The translations under genes were made by a program, and so were the position numbers. Below the pieces are notes generated by a model. It had not been told where the DNA came from. It was given only the letters and a program-made list of their open reading frames with translations, and did no database searches. From the NCBI RefSeq assembly GCF_006152115.1, contig NZ_VDFU01000022.1, forward strand, positions 1-35,835: a stretch of DNA of 35,835 nt, in the 5' to 3' direction. This document shows, piece by piece, positions 16,717 to 24,944 of the stretch (positions within the stretch are counted from its first letter, which is position 1; each line of letters opens with the position of its first letter). Origin of the DNA: Rubellimicrobium rubrum (GTDB lineage Bacteria > Pseudomonadota > Alphaproteobacteria > Rhodobacterales > Rhodobacteraceae).

Positions 16717-17553
16717 ATGCGATATGCGTCGATCTGGGCCACCATGGGCCTTGTCGTTCTGAGTGCCTGCGAGCATTCGGGCGAGCAGGAGGTGGAGCGT
16801 GCCCTGCGCGACATCAACGTCATCGATGAGTCTGGTCTCAACGACGTCATGATGTCCGTGGCCGCGCCGGAAGAGGCCGTGAACTACTTTTCCAGGGCCG
16901 CACGCGAAAATCCCGACCGGATCGACCTCCAGCGCGGACTGGCCACATCGCTGATCCGCGCGGGCCGGGGCACCGAAGCCGTGTCCGCTTGGCAGGCCGT
17001 CGCCGCGCATCCGGACGCCACGGCCGACGATCGCGTCGAACTGGCCGGAGCCTTCATCCGCACGAACCAGTGGGACCAGGCACGCGCGACCCTGAGCGCC
17101 GTTCCTCCGACCCACGAGACCTACGAACGCTACCGATACGAGGCCATGGTCGCCGACGCTGCCGAGGACTGGACGAGAGCCGACAGCTTCTACGAGATCG
17201 CGACCGGCCTGACGACCACCCCGGCCGGGGTTCTCAACAACTGGGGTTATTCCAAGCTGACGCGAGGAGACTACCAAGCGGCCGAGCGGCTGTTCACGGA
17301 AGCCCTGCGCCATGAGCCCGATCTGTTCACCGCCAAGAACAACCTCGTCCTCGCCCGTGGGGCGCGGCGCGACTACAACCTGCCGGTGGTGCCCATGACC
17401 CAGCAGGAGCGAGCGCAGCTGCTCTACACGATGGCTCTGACGGCCATCAAGCAGAACGACGTCACCATCGGGCGCAGCCTGTTGGAGGACGCGGTGGAAA
17501 CCAGCCCCACCCATTTCGAGGAAGCCGCGCGCGCGCTCGAGGCCATGGGCTGA
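16717..17553 (+). CDS. Second TPR lipoprotein of the Tad locus
   Basis: A 278-aa predicted lipoprotein with lipobox VLSAC at about residues 14-18 and several TPR-type repeats: EEAVNYFSRAARENPDRIDL, LTTTPAGVLNNWGYSKLTRG and YQAAERLFTEALRHEPDLFT. It resembles the TadD group and follows the first TPR gene by 22 bases. Two TPR lipoproteins in a row suggest division of labour, for example one for the secretin and one for pilins or the OmpA protein; that is inference. The ATG at 16717 has GAGAGGG upstream; the longer frame from 16582 lacks a signal peptide. Confidence 0.85.
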   Translation: MRYASIWATMGLVVLSACEHSGEQEVERALRDINVIDESGLNDVMMSVAAPEEAVNYFSRAARENPDRIDLQRGLATSLIRAGRGTEAVSAWQAVAAHPDATADDRVELAGAFIRTNQWDQARATLSAVPPTHETYERYRYEAMVADAAEDWTRADSFYEIATGLTTTPAGVLNNWGYSKLTRGDYQAAERLFTEALRHEPDLFTAKNNLVLARGARRDYNLPVVPMTQQERAQLLYTMALTAIKQNDVTIGRSLLEDAVETSPTHFEEAARALEAMG

Positions 17554-17556
17554 AGC

Positions 17557-18060
17557 ATGGGAACACCTCCGACCGTTGCGCTTGGCCTATTGCTGGGGGC
17601 GCTGCCTGTCTGCCTCTGGGCCGCCTATGTGGACCTGAGCCGTATGAAGATCCCGAATCGGGCCGTGGCTGCGCTGGCCGCAGCGTTCTTCGTCATCGGC
17701 CTTGTCCTCCTTCCGTTGGATAGCTGGAACCTGGGGGACTGGTCCTGGCGCTGGCTGCATCTGCTAGTGGTGCTGCTGATCGGCATGGCCTTGAATGCCG
17801 TCTACATGATCGGTGCCGGTGACGCGAAGTTCGCCGCCGCCGCTGCACCCTTCATCGCGACTTCGGATCTGGGCCGCCTGCTCTGGATCTATGCCTTCTC
17901 CCTCCTGGGCTGCTGGATAGCCCATGAGGTTGCCAAACGGACGGTCGGCCCGCGACTGGCGCCCGATTGGGTCAGCTGGTCCACCGGCAAGCGCTTCCCC
18001 ATGGGCGTCGCCCTCGGACTGACGCTCGTCGTTTATCTCGTGATGGCCGCCACCGCCTGA
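17557..18060 (+). CDS. cpaA: Prepilin peptidase CpaA/TadV (A24 family)
   Basis: Membrane aspartic protease that removes the leader from Flp prepilins. The 167 aa have about four to five membrane helices. The two catalytic aspartates are Asp26 in YVDLSRMKIPN and Asp89 in the GxGD motif (IGAGDAKF). It lacks the N-methyltransferase domain of PilD, as is normal for TadV/CpaA. It starts 3 bases after the TPR gene. Its substrates should be the two Flp pilins at 7373 and 7775, whose mature residue 5 is Asp rather than Glu. Confidence 0.92.
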   Translation: MGTPPTVALGLLLGALPVCLWAAYVDLSRMKIPNRAVAALAAAFFVIGLVLLPLDSWNLGDWSWRWLHLLVVLLIGMALNAVYMIGAGDAKFAAAAAPFIATSDLGRLLWIYAFSLLGCWIAHEVAKRTVGPRLAPDWVSWSTGKRFPMGVALGLTLVVYLVMAATA

Positions 18061-18145
18061 CTACGCACTCCGTTCGCCCTGTTCCGCAAAATCGCCACAG
18101 TGTCGGGCCACCGTTGCCCAGAGCGTTACCTCGCAAGAGCTTCAC

Positions 18146-19477
18146 ATGAACATCGCGGTCACGACCCAACCCTCTGCCACGCAGGGTGTCACCCCGCCTC
18201 CGGCCCCTCGGACCCTGGAAGGCATGAAGCTGCATCCCGTGATGATGCGCGACATCCTTCTCAAGACGATGTTCCGCATGAACGTCACGCTCGTGTCCGA
18301 AATCAGCCGGGCCGTTTGCCTTCCTATGCCTGTGACGCAGGAACTGGTCGACCTTGCCCGCTCGCAGAAGCTTTGCGAGGCGATGGGCACGCTGAACGCA
18401 AACAGCGGCAACGAGATGGGATACCAGCTCACCGACGCAGGTAAGGCGCGCGCTCTCGATGCCTTGGCTCAGTCGGAGTATTACGGCGCGATGCCCGTCC
18501 CGCTCGAGATCTACCGCGAGCAGGTCAGCAAGCAGTCGATCCGCAACATATCGATCACTCGCGCCCAGCTCGAGGGGGCGATGGGGCACCTGATCCTGCC
18601 CCAGTCGCTTCTGGACCATCTCGGCCCGGCGGTAGGGGCGGGGCGGTCGATCCTGATGTACGGCCCGCCCGGCAACGGCAAGTCGTCGATCTCCAATGGC
18701 ATCCGCAACGCGATCGGCGACAAGATCTACGTGCCCCGCGCCATCGAGTATGCGGGCCAGGTCATCACGGTCTATGATCCGATCGTCCATTCGGCCGCCG
18801 AGGAAGACGTGGACGACCCGAATTCCCTGCGCCGCACCTCGGGGCGGTACGACACCCGCTATGTCCGCTGCGAGAGGCCGACGGTGATCACCGGGGGCGA
18901 GTTGTCGCTCGACATGCTCGACCTCGTCTACAACCCCGTCGCGCGGACCTACCAGGCACCGCTTCAGCTCAAGGCCACGGGTGGCATCTTCATCATCGAC
19001 GACCTCGGACGTCAGGCCGAACCGCCGCAGAAAATCGTCAACCGCTGGATCGTGCCTCTGGAAGAAGGCCGGGACATCCTTGCCCTGCAATCGGGCGAGA
19101 AGTTCGAGGTGCCTTTCGACACCCTGGTGATCTTTTCCACGAACTTCCATCCGAACGATATCTTCGACAAGGCGGCGCTGCGGCGGATCTTCTTCAAGAT
19201 CAAGATCGACGGCCCCTCGCAGGAGGACTTCCTCAAAATCTTTGCCATGGTGGCCAAGAAAAAGGGGATGCCCATTGATCAGGCGGCGCTGATCTATCTG
19301 CTCAAGCTCAAGTACCCGTCGATCAACAACGTCTACGCCAACTATCAGCCGGTCTACCTGATCGACCAGATGCTCTCGATCTGCCGATTCGAAGGGATCC
19401 CGCCGCAGATGAACGCTGCGCTGATCGACCGCGCCTGGGCGAACATGTTCGTCCGGGATGAGGTGATCGTGAAGTAG
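18146..19477 (+). CDS. Conserved AAA-type ATPase linked to the Tad locus, role unknown
   Basis: A 443-aa soluble protein. Residues about 30-120 look like a winged-helix module (VSEISRAVCLPMPVTQELVD, then YQLTDAGKARALDALAQSEY). The ATPase core follows, with Walker A YGPPGNGKSSIS (Lys179), Walker B GGIFIIDDLGR, a sensor-1-like LVIFSTNF, and ALRRIFFKI as a possible arginine-finger or box VII segment. I saw no signal peptide or membrane helix. It starts 85 bases after cpaA on the same strand and could share its transcript or use its own promoter. From memory, close relatives sit near Tad genes in related bacteria, but I know no assigned function. It could be a MoxR-like remodelling ATPase or a regulator; both are guesses. 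Confidence 0.85.
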   Translation: MNIAVTTQPSATQGVTPPPAPRTLEGMKLHPVMMRDILLKTMFRMNVTLVSEISRAVCLPMPVTQELVDLARSQKLCEAMGTLNANSGNEMGYQLTDAGKARALDALAQSEYYGAMPVPLEIYREQVSKQSIRNISITRAQLEGAMGHLILPQSLLDHLGPAVGAGRSILMYGPPGNGKSSISNGIRNAIGDKIYVPRAIEYAGQVITVYDPIVHSAAEEDVDDPNSLRRTSGRYDTRYVRCERPTVITGGELSLDMLDLVYNPVARTYQAPLQLKATGGIFIIDDLGRQAEPPQKIVNRWIVPLEEGRDILALQSGEKFEVPFDTLVIFSTNFHPNDIFDKAALRRIFFKIKIDGPSQEDFLKIFAMVAKKKGMPIDQAALIYLLKLKYPSINNVYANYQPVYLIDQMLSICRFEGIPPQMNAALIDRAWANMFVRDEVIVK

Positions 19478-19535
19478 GCCCGGCTACCCCGGCAGGCCCC
19501 TACCCTGTCGCTTGGGGGCACGCTATCTGGGCTGG

Positions 19536-21932
19536 ATGGACGTTCCCGCCCGCCTTGCTCCGTTCTTTGCCCGCCGGGGCTGGTCGCTTCATCCTCATCA
19601 AGCCGAGATGTTGGCGCGGTCGGACGAGGCCGCCCTGCTGCTCATCGCCCCGACTGGCGCAGGCAAGACGCTGGCGGGTTTTCTTCCTACCCTGTCCGAA
19701 CTGGCCGAGGATCCACGGCCCGGCTTGCACACGCTTTATGTCTCTCCCCTCAAGGCGCTGGCGACCGACATCCGCCGCAACCTGCTCGCCCCGGTCGAGG
19801 ATCTGGACCTGCCGATCCGGATCGAGGACCGGACAGGCGACACCTCCCAGTCCGCGCGGAGACGCCAGCGCGCCGATCCGCCGCATATCCTGCTGACCAC
19901 GCCGGAAAGCCTCGCGCTCCTGCTGTCCTATGAGGACGCGCCAAAGATCTTCGGGAGCTTGAGCCGGGTCGTGGTGGACGAGATCCACGCACTCGCCGAA
20001 TCCAAGCGGGGGGATCAGCTTTTTCTGTCCCTGTCCCGTCTCGATGCGCTGGCACCCGGCCTGCGCCGGGTCGGGTTGTCGGCCACCGTCGACGACCCGG
20101 AGGAGATCGCGCATCTGCTGGCCCGGAACCCCAAACCTTGCGCCATTCTTTACGCCGATCCGGGCGAGCGGCCCGATCTGTCCATGCTCGATGCGGGTCG
20201 TGCCCCGCCTTGGGCGGGTGGGGCAGCGCTCCATGCGATCCCGGCGGTGCTGGAGCAGGTGAGGCGCCACAGGACGACCCTGATTTTCCACAACACACGC
20301 GCGCAGGCCGAGGTGTTCTTCCACAATCTTTGGCTCCAAAATGACGAGGGCCTGCCCATTGCGATCCACCACGGCTCGCTCTCGCGCGAGCAGCGGCAGA
20401 ACGTGGAGGCCGCAATGCTGCGCGGCGACCTCAAGGCCATCGTCTGCACCGGGACGCTCGACCTCGGGATCGACTGGGGTGACGTGGACCTCGTGATCCA
20501 GATGGGGGGCCCCAAATACGTCAAGCGCCTCGTCCAGCGAATCGGGCGAGCGAACCACCGGGCGGGCGTGCCGTCCAAGGCGATCCTTGTTCCGGCGAAC
20601 CGGTTCGAGGTGCTGGAATGCACCTGCGCCATCGACGCAGCGCTGGAGAACGACCTCGATGGCACCCCGCGCGGCTCCGGGCCGCTGGACGTCCTGTGCC
20701 AGCACATCCTGATCCGGGCCTGCGCCGGACCGTTCGCAGCAGACGACCTGTATGCCGAGATCCGCACCGTCGGCGGCTACACGGACCTAAGCCGGGCCGC
20801 CTTCGACGACTGCCTGGAATTCTGCGCCACAGGGGGGTACGCACTCCGCGCTTATGACCGCTGGAAACGGCTCATGTTGCGCGACGGCGTTTGGCAGCTT
20901 CGCGACCCCCGCGCCGCCAAGCGCATTCGCATGAACATCGGCACCATCGAGGATTCAGGCAGCCTCAGTGTCCGCCTCCGCTCGGGGACGCATCTGGGCG
21001 AGATCGAGGAGTACTTCGCCTCAACCCTGACCCCCGGCGACACCTTCCTGATCGGCGGGCAGGTCGTCCGGTTCGAGGGTCTCAAGGAGATGACGGTGGA
21101 GGTCACCCGCCGCCCCGACTCCAACCCCCGTGTGGCAAGCTTTGGCGGCGGCAAGTTCCCCACCTCGGTCGCCCTGACCCGCCGCATCCTCGACCTCCTG
21201 CAGCGGCCAAGTTGGCCCGAACTGCCGCGCCACACCGCCGAATGGCTGGGCCTTCAGCGCCGGTTCTCCAAGCTCCCCCAGGCCGAACGCATGCTGGTCG
21301 AGACCTTCGAAGCCGAAGAACGATGGCACGCGGTCTTTTGGGGATTTGCCGGCTGGAATGCGCACCAGACGCTGGGCTTGCTCTTGACGCACCGCATGGA
21401 GCAGCGCGATCTCGACCCCCTGGGCTTCGTGGCGACCGACTATGCCCTTCTCATCACCGGGCTGCGGGAGTTGGAGGATCCGGCAAGCCTGCTCGGCCCG
21501 CGCGACATCCGCGAAGGCTTTGAGACCTGGCTCCAGAGCAACGCCGTGATGAAGCGGACCTTTCGGGGCGTGGCGACCATCGCCGGCCTGATCGAAAAGA
21601 ACCTGCCGGGAAGCCGCAAGACCGGGCGGCAGGCGACCTTCTCGACCGACATCCTTTACGACACGCTCGTCAAGTACGATCCCGACCACCTGCTGCTGCG
21701 CGTCACCCGCGAACAGGCGCAGCACGGCCTCGTGGACTTTGGCCGGATCGAGGAGATGCTGTCCCGTATCCAGGGTCGCGTCGATCACGTCCGGCCCGCG
21801 CGCGTGACGCCCCTGGCTGCGCCCCTGCTGCTCGAGCGGGGCCGGGTCCCGGTTGCTGGCGCCGCGCGAGAGCGCCTGATGGCCGAGCAGGCGGCGCGCC
21901 TTCTGGAGGAGGCCGGGATCGAGGCTCTGTGA
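19536..21932 (+). CDS. Ligase-associated Lhr-like DEXH helicase
   Basis: Large superfamily-2 helicase of the Lhr type found with DNA-repair ligases; 798 aa. Motif I is APTGAGKT (Lys44), motif II is DEIH (148-151), motif III is LSATV, and RIGRANH is motif VI. FHNTRAQAEVFF and GTLDLGIDWGDVDLVIQMG belong to the second RecA-like domain. The rest is the Lhr core winged helix and DEAD-associated C-terminal region. The ATG at 19536 starts the protein as MDVPARLAPFFARRGW, with the usual N-terminal spacing to motif I; TTG at 19512 would add 8 residues. The pdeM-type gene follows after 47 bases; the ligase and exonuclease partners are not in the window. Confidence 0.9.
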   Translation: MDVPARLAPFFARRGWSLHPHQAEMLARSDEAALLLIAPTGAGKTLAGFLPTLSELAEDPRPGLHTLYVSPLKALATDIRRNLLAPVEDLDLPIRIEDRTGDTSQSARRRQRADPPHILLTTPESLALLLSYEDAPKIFGSLSRVVVDEIHALAESKRGDQLFLSLSRLDALAPGLRRVGLSATVDDPEEIAHLLARNPKPCAILYADPGERPDLSMLDAGRAPPWAGGAALHAIPAVLEQVRRHRTTLIFHNTRAQAEVFFHNLWLQNDEGLPIAIHHGSLSREQRQNVEAAMLRGDLKAIVCTGTLDLGIDWGDVDLVIQMGGPKYVKRLVQRIGRANHRAGVPSKAILVPANRFEVLECTCAIDAALENDLDGTPRGSGPLDVLCQHILIRACAGPFAADDLYAEIRTVGGYTDLSRAAFDDCLEFCATGGYALRAYDRWKRLMLRDGVWQLRDPRAAKRIRMNIGTIEDSGSLSVRLRSGTHLGEIEEYFASTLTPGDTFLIGGQVVRFEGLKEMTVEVTRRPDSNPRVASFGGGKFPTSVALTRRILDLLQRPSWPELPRHTAEWLGLQRRFSKLPQAERMLVETFEAEERWHAVFWGFAGWNAHQTLGLLLTHRMEQRDLDPLGFVATDYALLITGLRELEDPASLLGPRDIREGFETWLQSNAVMKRTFRGVATIAGLIEKNLPGSRKTGRQATFSTDILYDTLVKYDPDHLLLRVTREQAQHGLVDFGRIEEMLSRIQGRVDHVRPARVTPLAAPLLLERGRVPVAGAARERLMAEQAARLLEEAGIEAL

Positions 21933-21979
21933 CCCAGCCGCCCTTGCCGAAGTGCCCCGCGTGATCCAGAGAACGGGTC

Positions 21980-22669
21980 ATGAACGGCACGGCCTTCTCC
22001 TTCACGCTGAACGGCACCGGTTGCCTGGCCCTCCCCTCGGGGGCGCTCTTCGTGCCGTCCGAGGATCTGCTCTGCGTGTCCGACCTCCACATGGCCAAGT
22101 CCGAGCGCATGGCCCGGCGGCGCGGGATCATGCTGCCCCCTTACGAGACGCGGGCCACCCTGGACCGCCTTGGGCAGGACATCGCGACGACCAAGCCCCG
22201 CTGCGTGGTGGCTCTGGGGGATTCCTTTGATGATCTGGCCGCGAGCGAGGCTCTGGACCCCGAGGACCGCGACCGGCTTCTGACTCTGCAGGAGGGTCGG
22301 CGCTGGGTCTGGATCGAAGGCAACCATGATGCCGGGCGCAATGCCCATGGCGGCGAAGGCGGCGAATGCTTGGCCGTCGCGGGTCTTACCTTCCGGCATA
22401 TCGCCACTACCGAGCCTACCCCCGGCGAGGTCTCGGGTCACTACCATCCAAAATTTGGACTGCCCGGCTTCCATGAACGGCGGCCCTGCTTCGTCGTCGA
22501 TGCGCGCCGTCTCGTGTTGCCGGCCTATGGCACCTACACAGGTGGCCTGGACGCGCGCGAGCCGGTGCTGCGGACTTTGTTTGCTGACCGTGCTTTGGCA
22601 GTACTGACCGGGCCGCGCGCCCTCCCGGTCCCGCTTCCGACCGCTCGTCCCCTGTCCCGTCGCGCGTGA
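21980..22669 (+). CDS. pdeM: Ligase-associated metallophosphoesterase PdeM
   Basis: A 229-aa calcineurin-like phosphoesterase of the PdeM group, predicted to act as a metal-dependent nuclease or phosphodiesterase in a DNA-damage response. Metal-binding motifs are all present and in order: SDLHMAKS, GDSFDD, GNHDAG, and GHYHP as the terminal histidine motif. Its position right after the Lhr-like helicase is the defining context of the family. The ATG at 21980 gives the family N-terminus. The C-terminal 30 residues are basic and Pro-rich, beyond the conserved fold. Its activity on DNA is from family knowledge and has not been shown here. Confidence 0.88.
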   Translation: MNGTAFSFTLNGTGCLALPSGALFVPSEDLLCVSDLHMAKSERMARRRGIMLPPYETRATLDRLGQDIATTKPRCVVALGDSFDDLAASEALDPEDRDRLLTLQEGRRWVWIEGNHDAGRNAHGGEGGECLAVAGLTFRHIATTEPTPGEVSGHYHPKFGLPGFHERRPCFVVDARRLVLPAYGTYTGGLDAREPVLRTLFADRALAVLTGPRALPVPLPTARPLSRRA

Positions 22670-22732
22670 ACGGGCCGGACGAGGCGCAGGCCAGTCCGCA
22701 GCCTCGGCTTTCGGCTTTACTTCCATGGCCTC

Positions 22733-22747
22733 TTATATAAGATATAA
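22733..22747 (+). promoter_or_regulatory. Perfect dyad in the arsR promoter, likely operator
   Basis: TTATAT and ATATAA form a perfect inverted repeat around AAG, in the only strongly AT-rich patch between pdeM and the ArsR gene, 18 bases before the regulator ATG. ArsR-family repressors bind AT-rich dyads overlapping their own -10 region, and TATAAG/TATAAC inside this dyad could be the -10. It is therefore probably the autoregulatory operator. Confidence 0.55.
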
Positions 22748-22765
22748 CTTATGGAAGGAGTCACG

Positions 22766-23098
22766 ATGTCTGTCCTGGACCAAGCCCTCCTGGCCATATC
22801 CGACCCGACCCGCCGCGCGATCCTCGGACGGCTCGCCCAAGGCGAGGCGGCGGTGATGGAGTTGGCGGCTCCGTTCAAGATGAGCCAGCCAGCGATCTCC
22901 CAGCATCTGAAGGTGCTGGAAAAGGCCGGTCTCATCACGCGCGGGCGCGACGGGACCCGTCGTCCCTGCCGTCTCGCGCCCGAGGGCCTTGTGCCCCTCG
23001 ACGCTTGGCTCTCCGAGCTGCGCGCCAATCTGGAACGCAACTACGCCCGCCTCGACGACCTCCTTGCCGAGGATCCAACCCAGGAGAAGAAGTCATGA
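22766..23098 (+). CDS. ArsR-family transcriptional regulator
   Basis: A 110-aa winged-helix repressor. The DNA-binding helix-turn-helix is at about residues 30-62 (VMELAAPFKMSQPAISQHLK with LEKAGLITRGRDG forming the wing), after the typical DPTRRAILGRLAQGE opening. The only cysteine is the one in RRPCRL, so the ELCVCDL-type metal site is absent; this fits the metal-independent group that is paired with SRPBCC proteins. The ATG at 22766 has GGAAGGA at the right distance; the ATG at 22751 lies within the ribosome-site region. The stop overlaps the next start as ATGA. Confidence 0.92.
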   Translation: MSVLDQALLAISDPTRRAILGRLAQGEAAVMELAAPFKMSQPAISQHLKVLEKAGLITRGRDGTRRPCRLAPEGLVPLDAWLSELRANLERNYARLDDLLAEDPTQEKKS

Positions 23099-23583
23099 GC
23101 GTCACCGTGGAGCGCACCTCGCCCACTACCCTCACCATCACGCGTCGCTTCAGGGCCCCGCCCGAGCGGGTCTTCGCGGCCCATGTGGAGCCCGAACTCA
23201 TCCAGCGCTGGTGCTTTGGCTGGGATGGGTGGCGCATGCCCCTGTGCATCAACGACGCCCGGCCCGGCGGGGAGTTGCGTTGGGAGTGGGCCAATGACGA
23301 GGGCGCCGGCTTCCACGTCACCGGCACCTACGAGTCCGTGGAGCCGCCGCGGGACGGGCGCGCCGGCCGCATCGTCCACGTCGAGAGGATGCATCTGCCG
23401 GACGCCACGCCCGACAACCACGTCGAGACGACTTTCGCCGCCGAAGGCAGCGGCACGCTCCTCACCGTGGTGATGCGGGTGGACACGCCCGAGGCCATGG
23501 AAGCGATGGTCGCCACCGGCATGACGGAGGGCATGGAGGTGAGCTATGCCCGCATCGACGAACTGGAGCCTGCGGAGGCCTGA
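23095..23583 (+). CDS. SRPBCC/AHSA1-domain protein
   Basis: A 162-aa protein with the START-like AHSA1 fold that binds hydrophobic ligands in a deep pocket. The N-terminal strand-helix unit is TITRRFRAPPERVFAAHVEP, followed by IQRWCFGWDGWRM. Later PGGELRWEWANDEG and LLTVVMRVDTPEAMEAMVAT match the family. It is translationally coupled to the ArsR gene (ATGA overlap), the usual arrangement for this pair, so the regulator probably controls it. The ligand and physiological role are unknown. Confidence 0.9.
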   Translation: MSVTVERTSPTTLTITRRFRAPPERVFAAHVEPELIQRWCFGWDGWRMPLCINDARPGGELRWEWANDEGAGFHVTGTYESVEPPRDGRAGRIVHVERMHLPDATPDNHVETTFAAEGSGTLLTVVMRVDTPEAMEAMVATGMTEGMEVSYARIDELEPAEA

Positions 23584-23597
23584 GCCCGAAGACACGA

Positions 23598-23623
23598 ACG
23601 GGCGGAGCCTGCGCCCCGCCCGT
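23598..23623. terminator. Hairpin between convergent genes
   Basis: An 8-base perfect stem, ACGGGCGG and CCGCCCGT, with a 10-base loop lies between the SRPBCC stop (plus) and the folD stop (minus). No long T-run is present on either side. Its position between two converging transcripts suggests a shared terminator. Confidence 0.5.
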
Positions 23624-23645
23624 CTGCTGTCCCATTACGATTGGA

Positions 23646-24539
<894 letters not shown>

Positions 24540-24574
24540 GGCAGCTTCCTTCGTTGCGGTCGCCTGAGTCGTCA

Positions 24575-24889
24575 TCATGTCTCCTCGTGGCCCCATTCGG
24601 GGCCAAGGACCCCTTCCTCGCGGGCGATCGACCAGTCGATCAGACGCCGCCACAGTTTCTCGATCAGGTCCGGGGGCAACCCATGCACGGCAGCCTCGCG
24701 CCGGACATTGGCCACCACCTCCTCCACGCGCGGGGTGATCCGTGCGGGAAGCTGGAGCGGTCCCTTGATCTGCGCGGCGCGGTCGATGTAGGCCGTCCGC
24801 TCCGCGAACAACGCCACGAGTTGCCGGTCCACCCGGTCGATCTCGGCCCGGATGTCGGCCATCATCTCGCAGTCCTGGGGTCGCTTCAT
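24575..24889 (-). CDS. Chorismate mutase, AroQ type
   Basis: A 104-aa all-helical chorismate mutase that makes prephenate for Phe and Tyr. The AroQ fold is clear: [20 protein letters not shown], then IDRAAQIKG, and [15 protein letters not shown]. Arg and Glu residues at the expected active-site positions are present. The start ATG at 24889 has GGAGG just upstream. Its stop overlaps the upstream possible folD start in an ATGATGA string, and it is 55 bases after fhs, so the three genes are probably co-transcribed. Why a shikimate-pathway enzyme sits in a C1-folate operon is unclear. Confidence 0.88.
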   Translation of the reverse strand: MKRPQDCEMMADIRAEIDRVDRQLVALFAERTAYIDRAAQIKGPLQLPARITPRVEEVVANVRREAAVHGLPPDLIEKLWRRLIDWSIAREEGVLGPEWGHEET

Positions 24890-24944
24890 GGTCCTGTCCT
24901 CCGGCTCCGGCCCACCACATCGGGGGCCGGAGCCGAAAGGTCAA

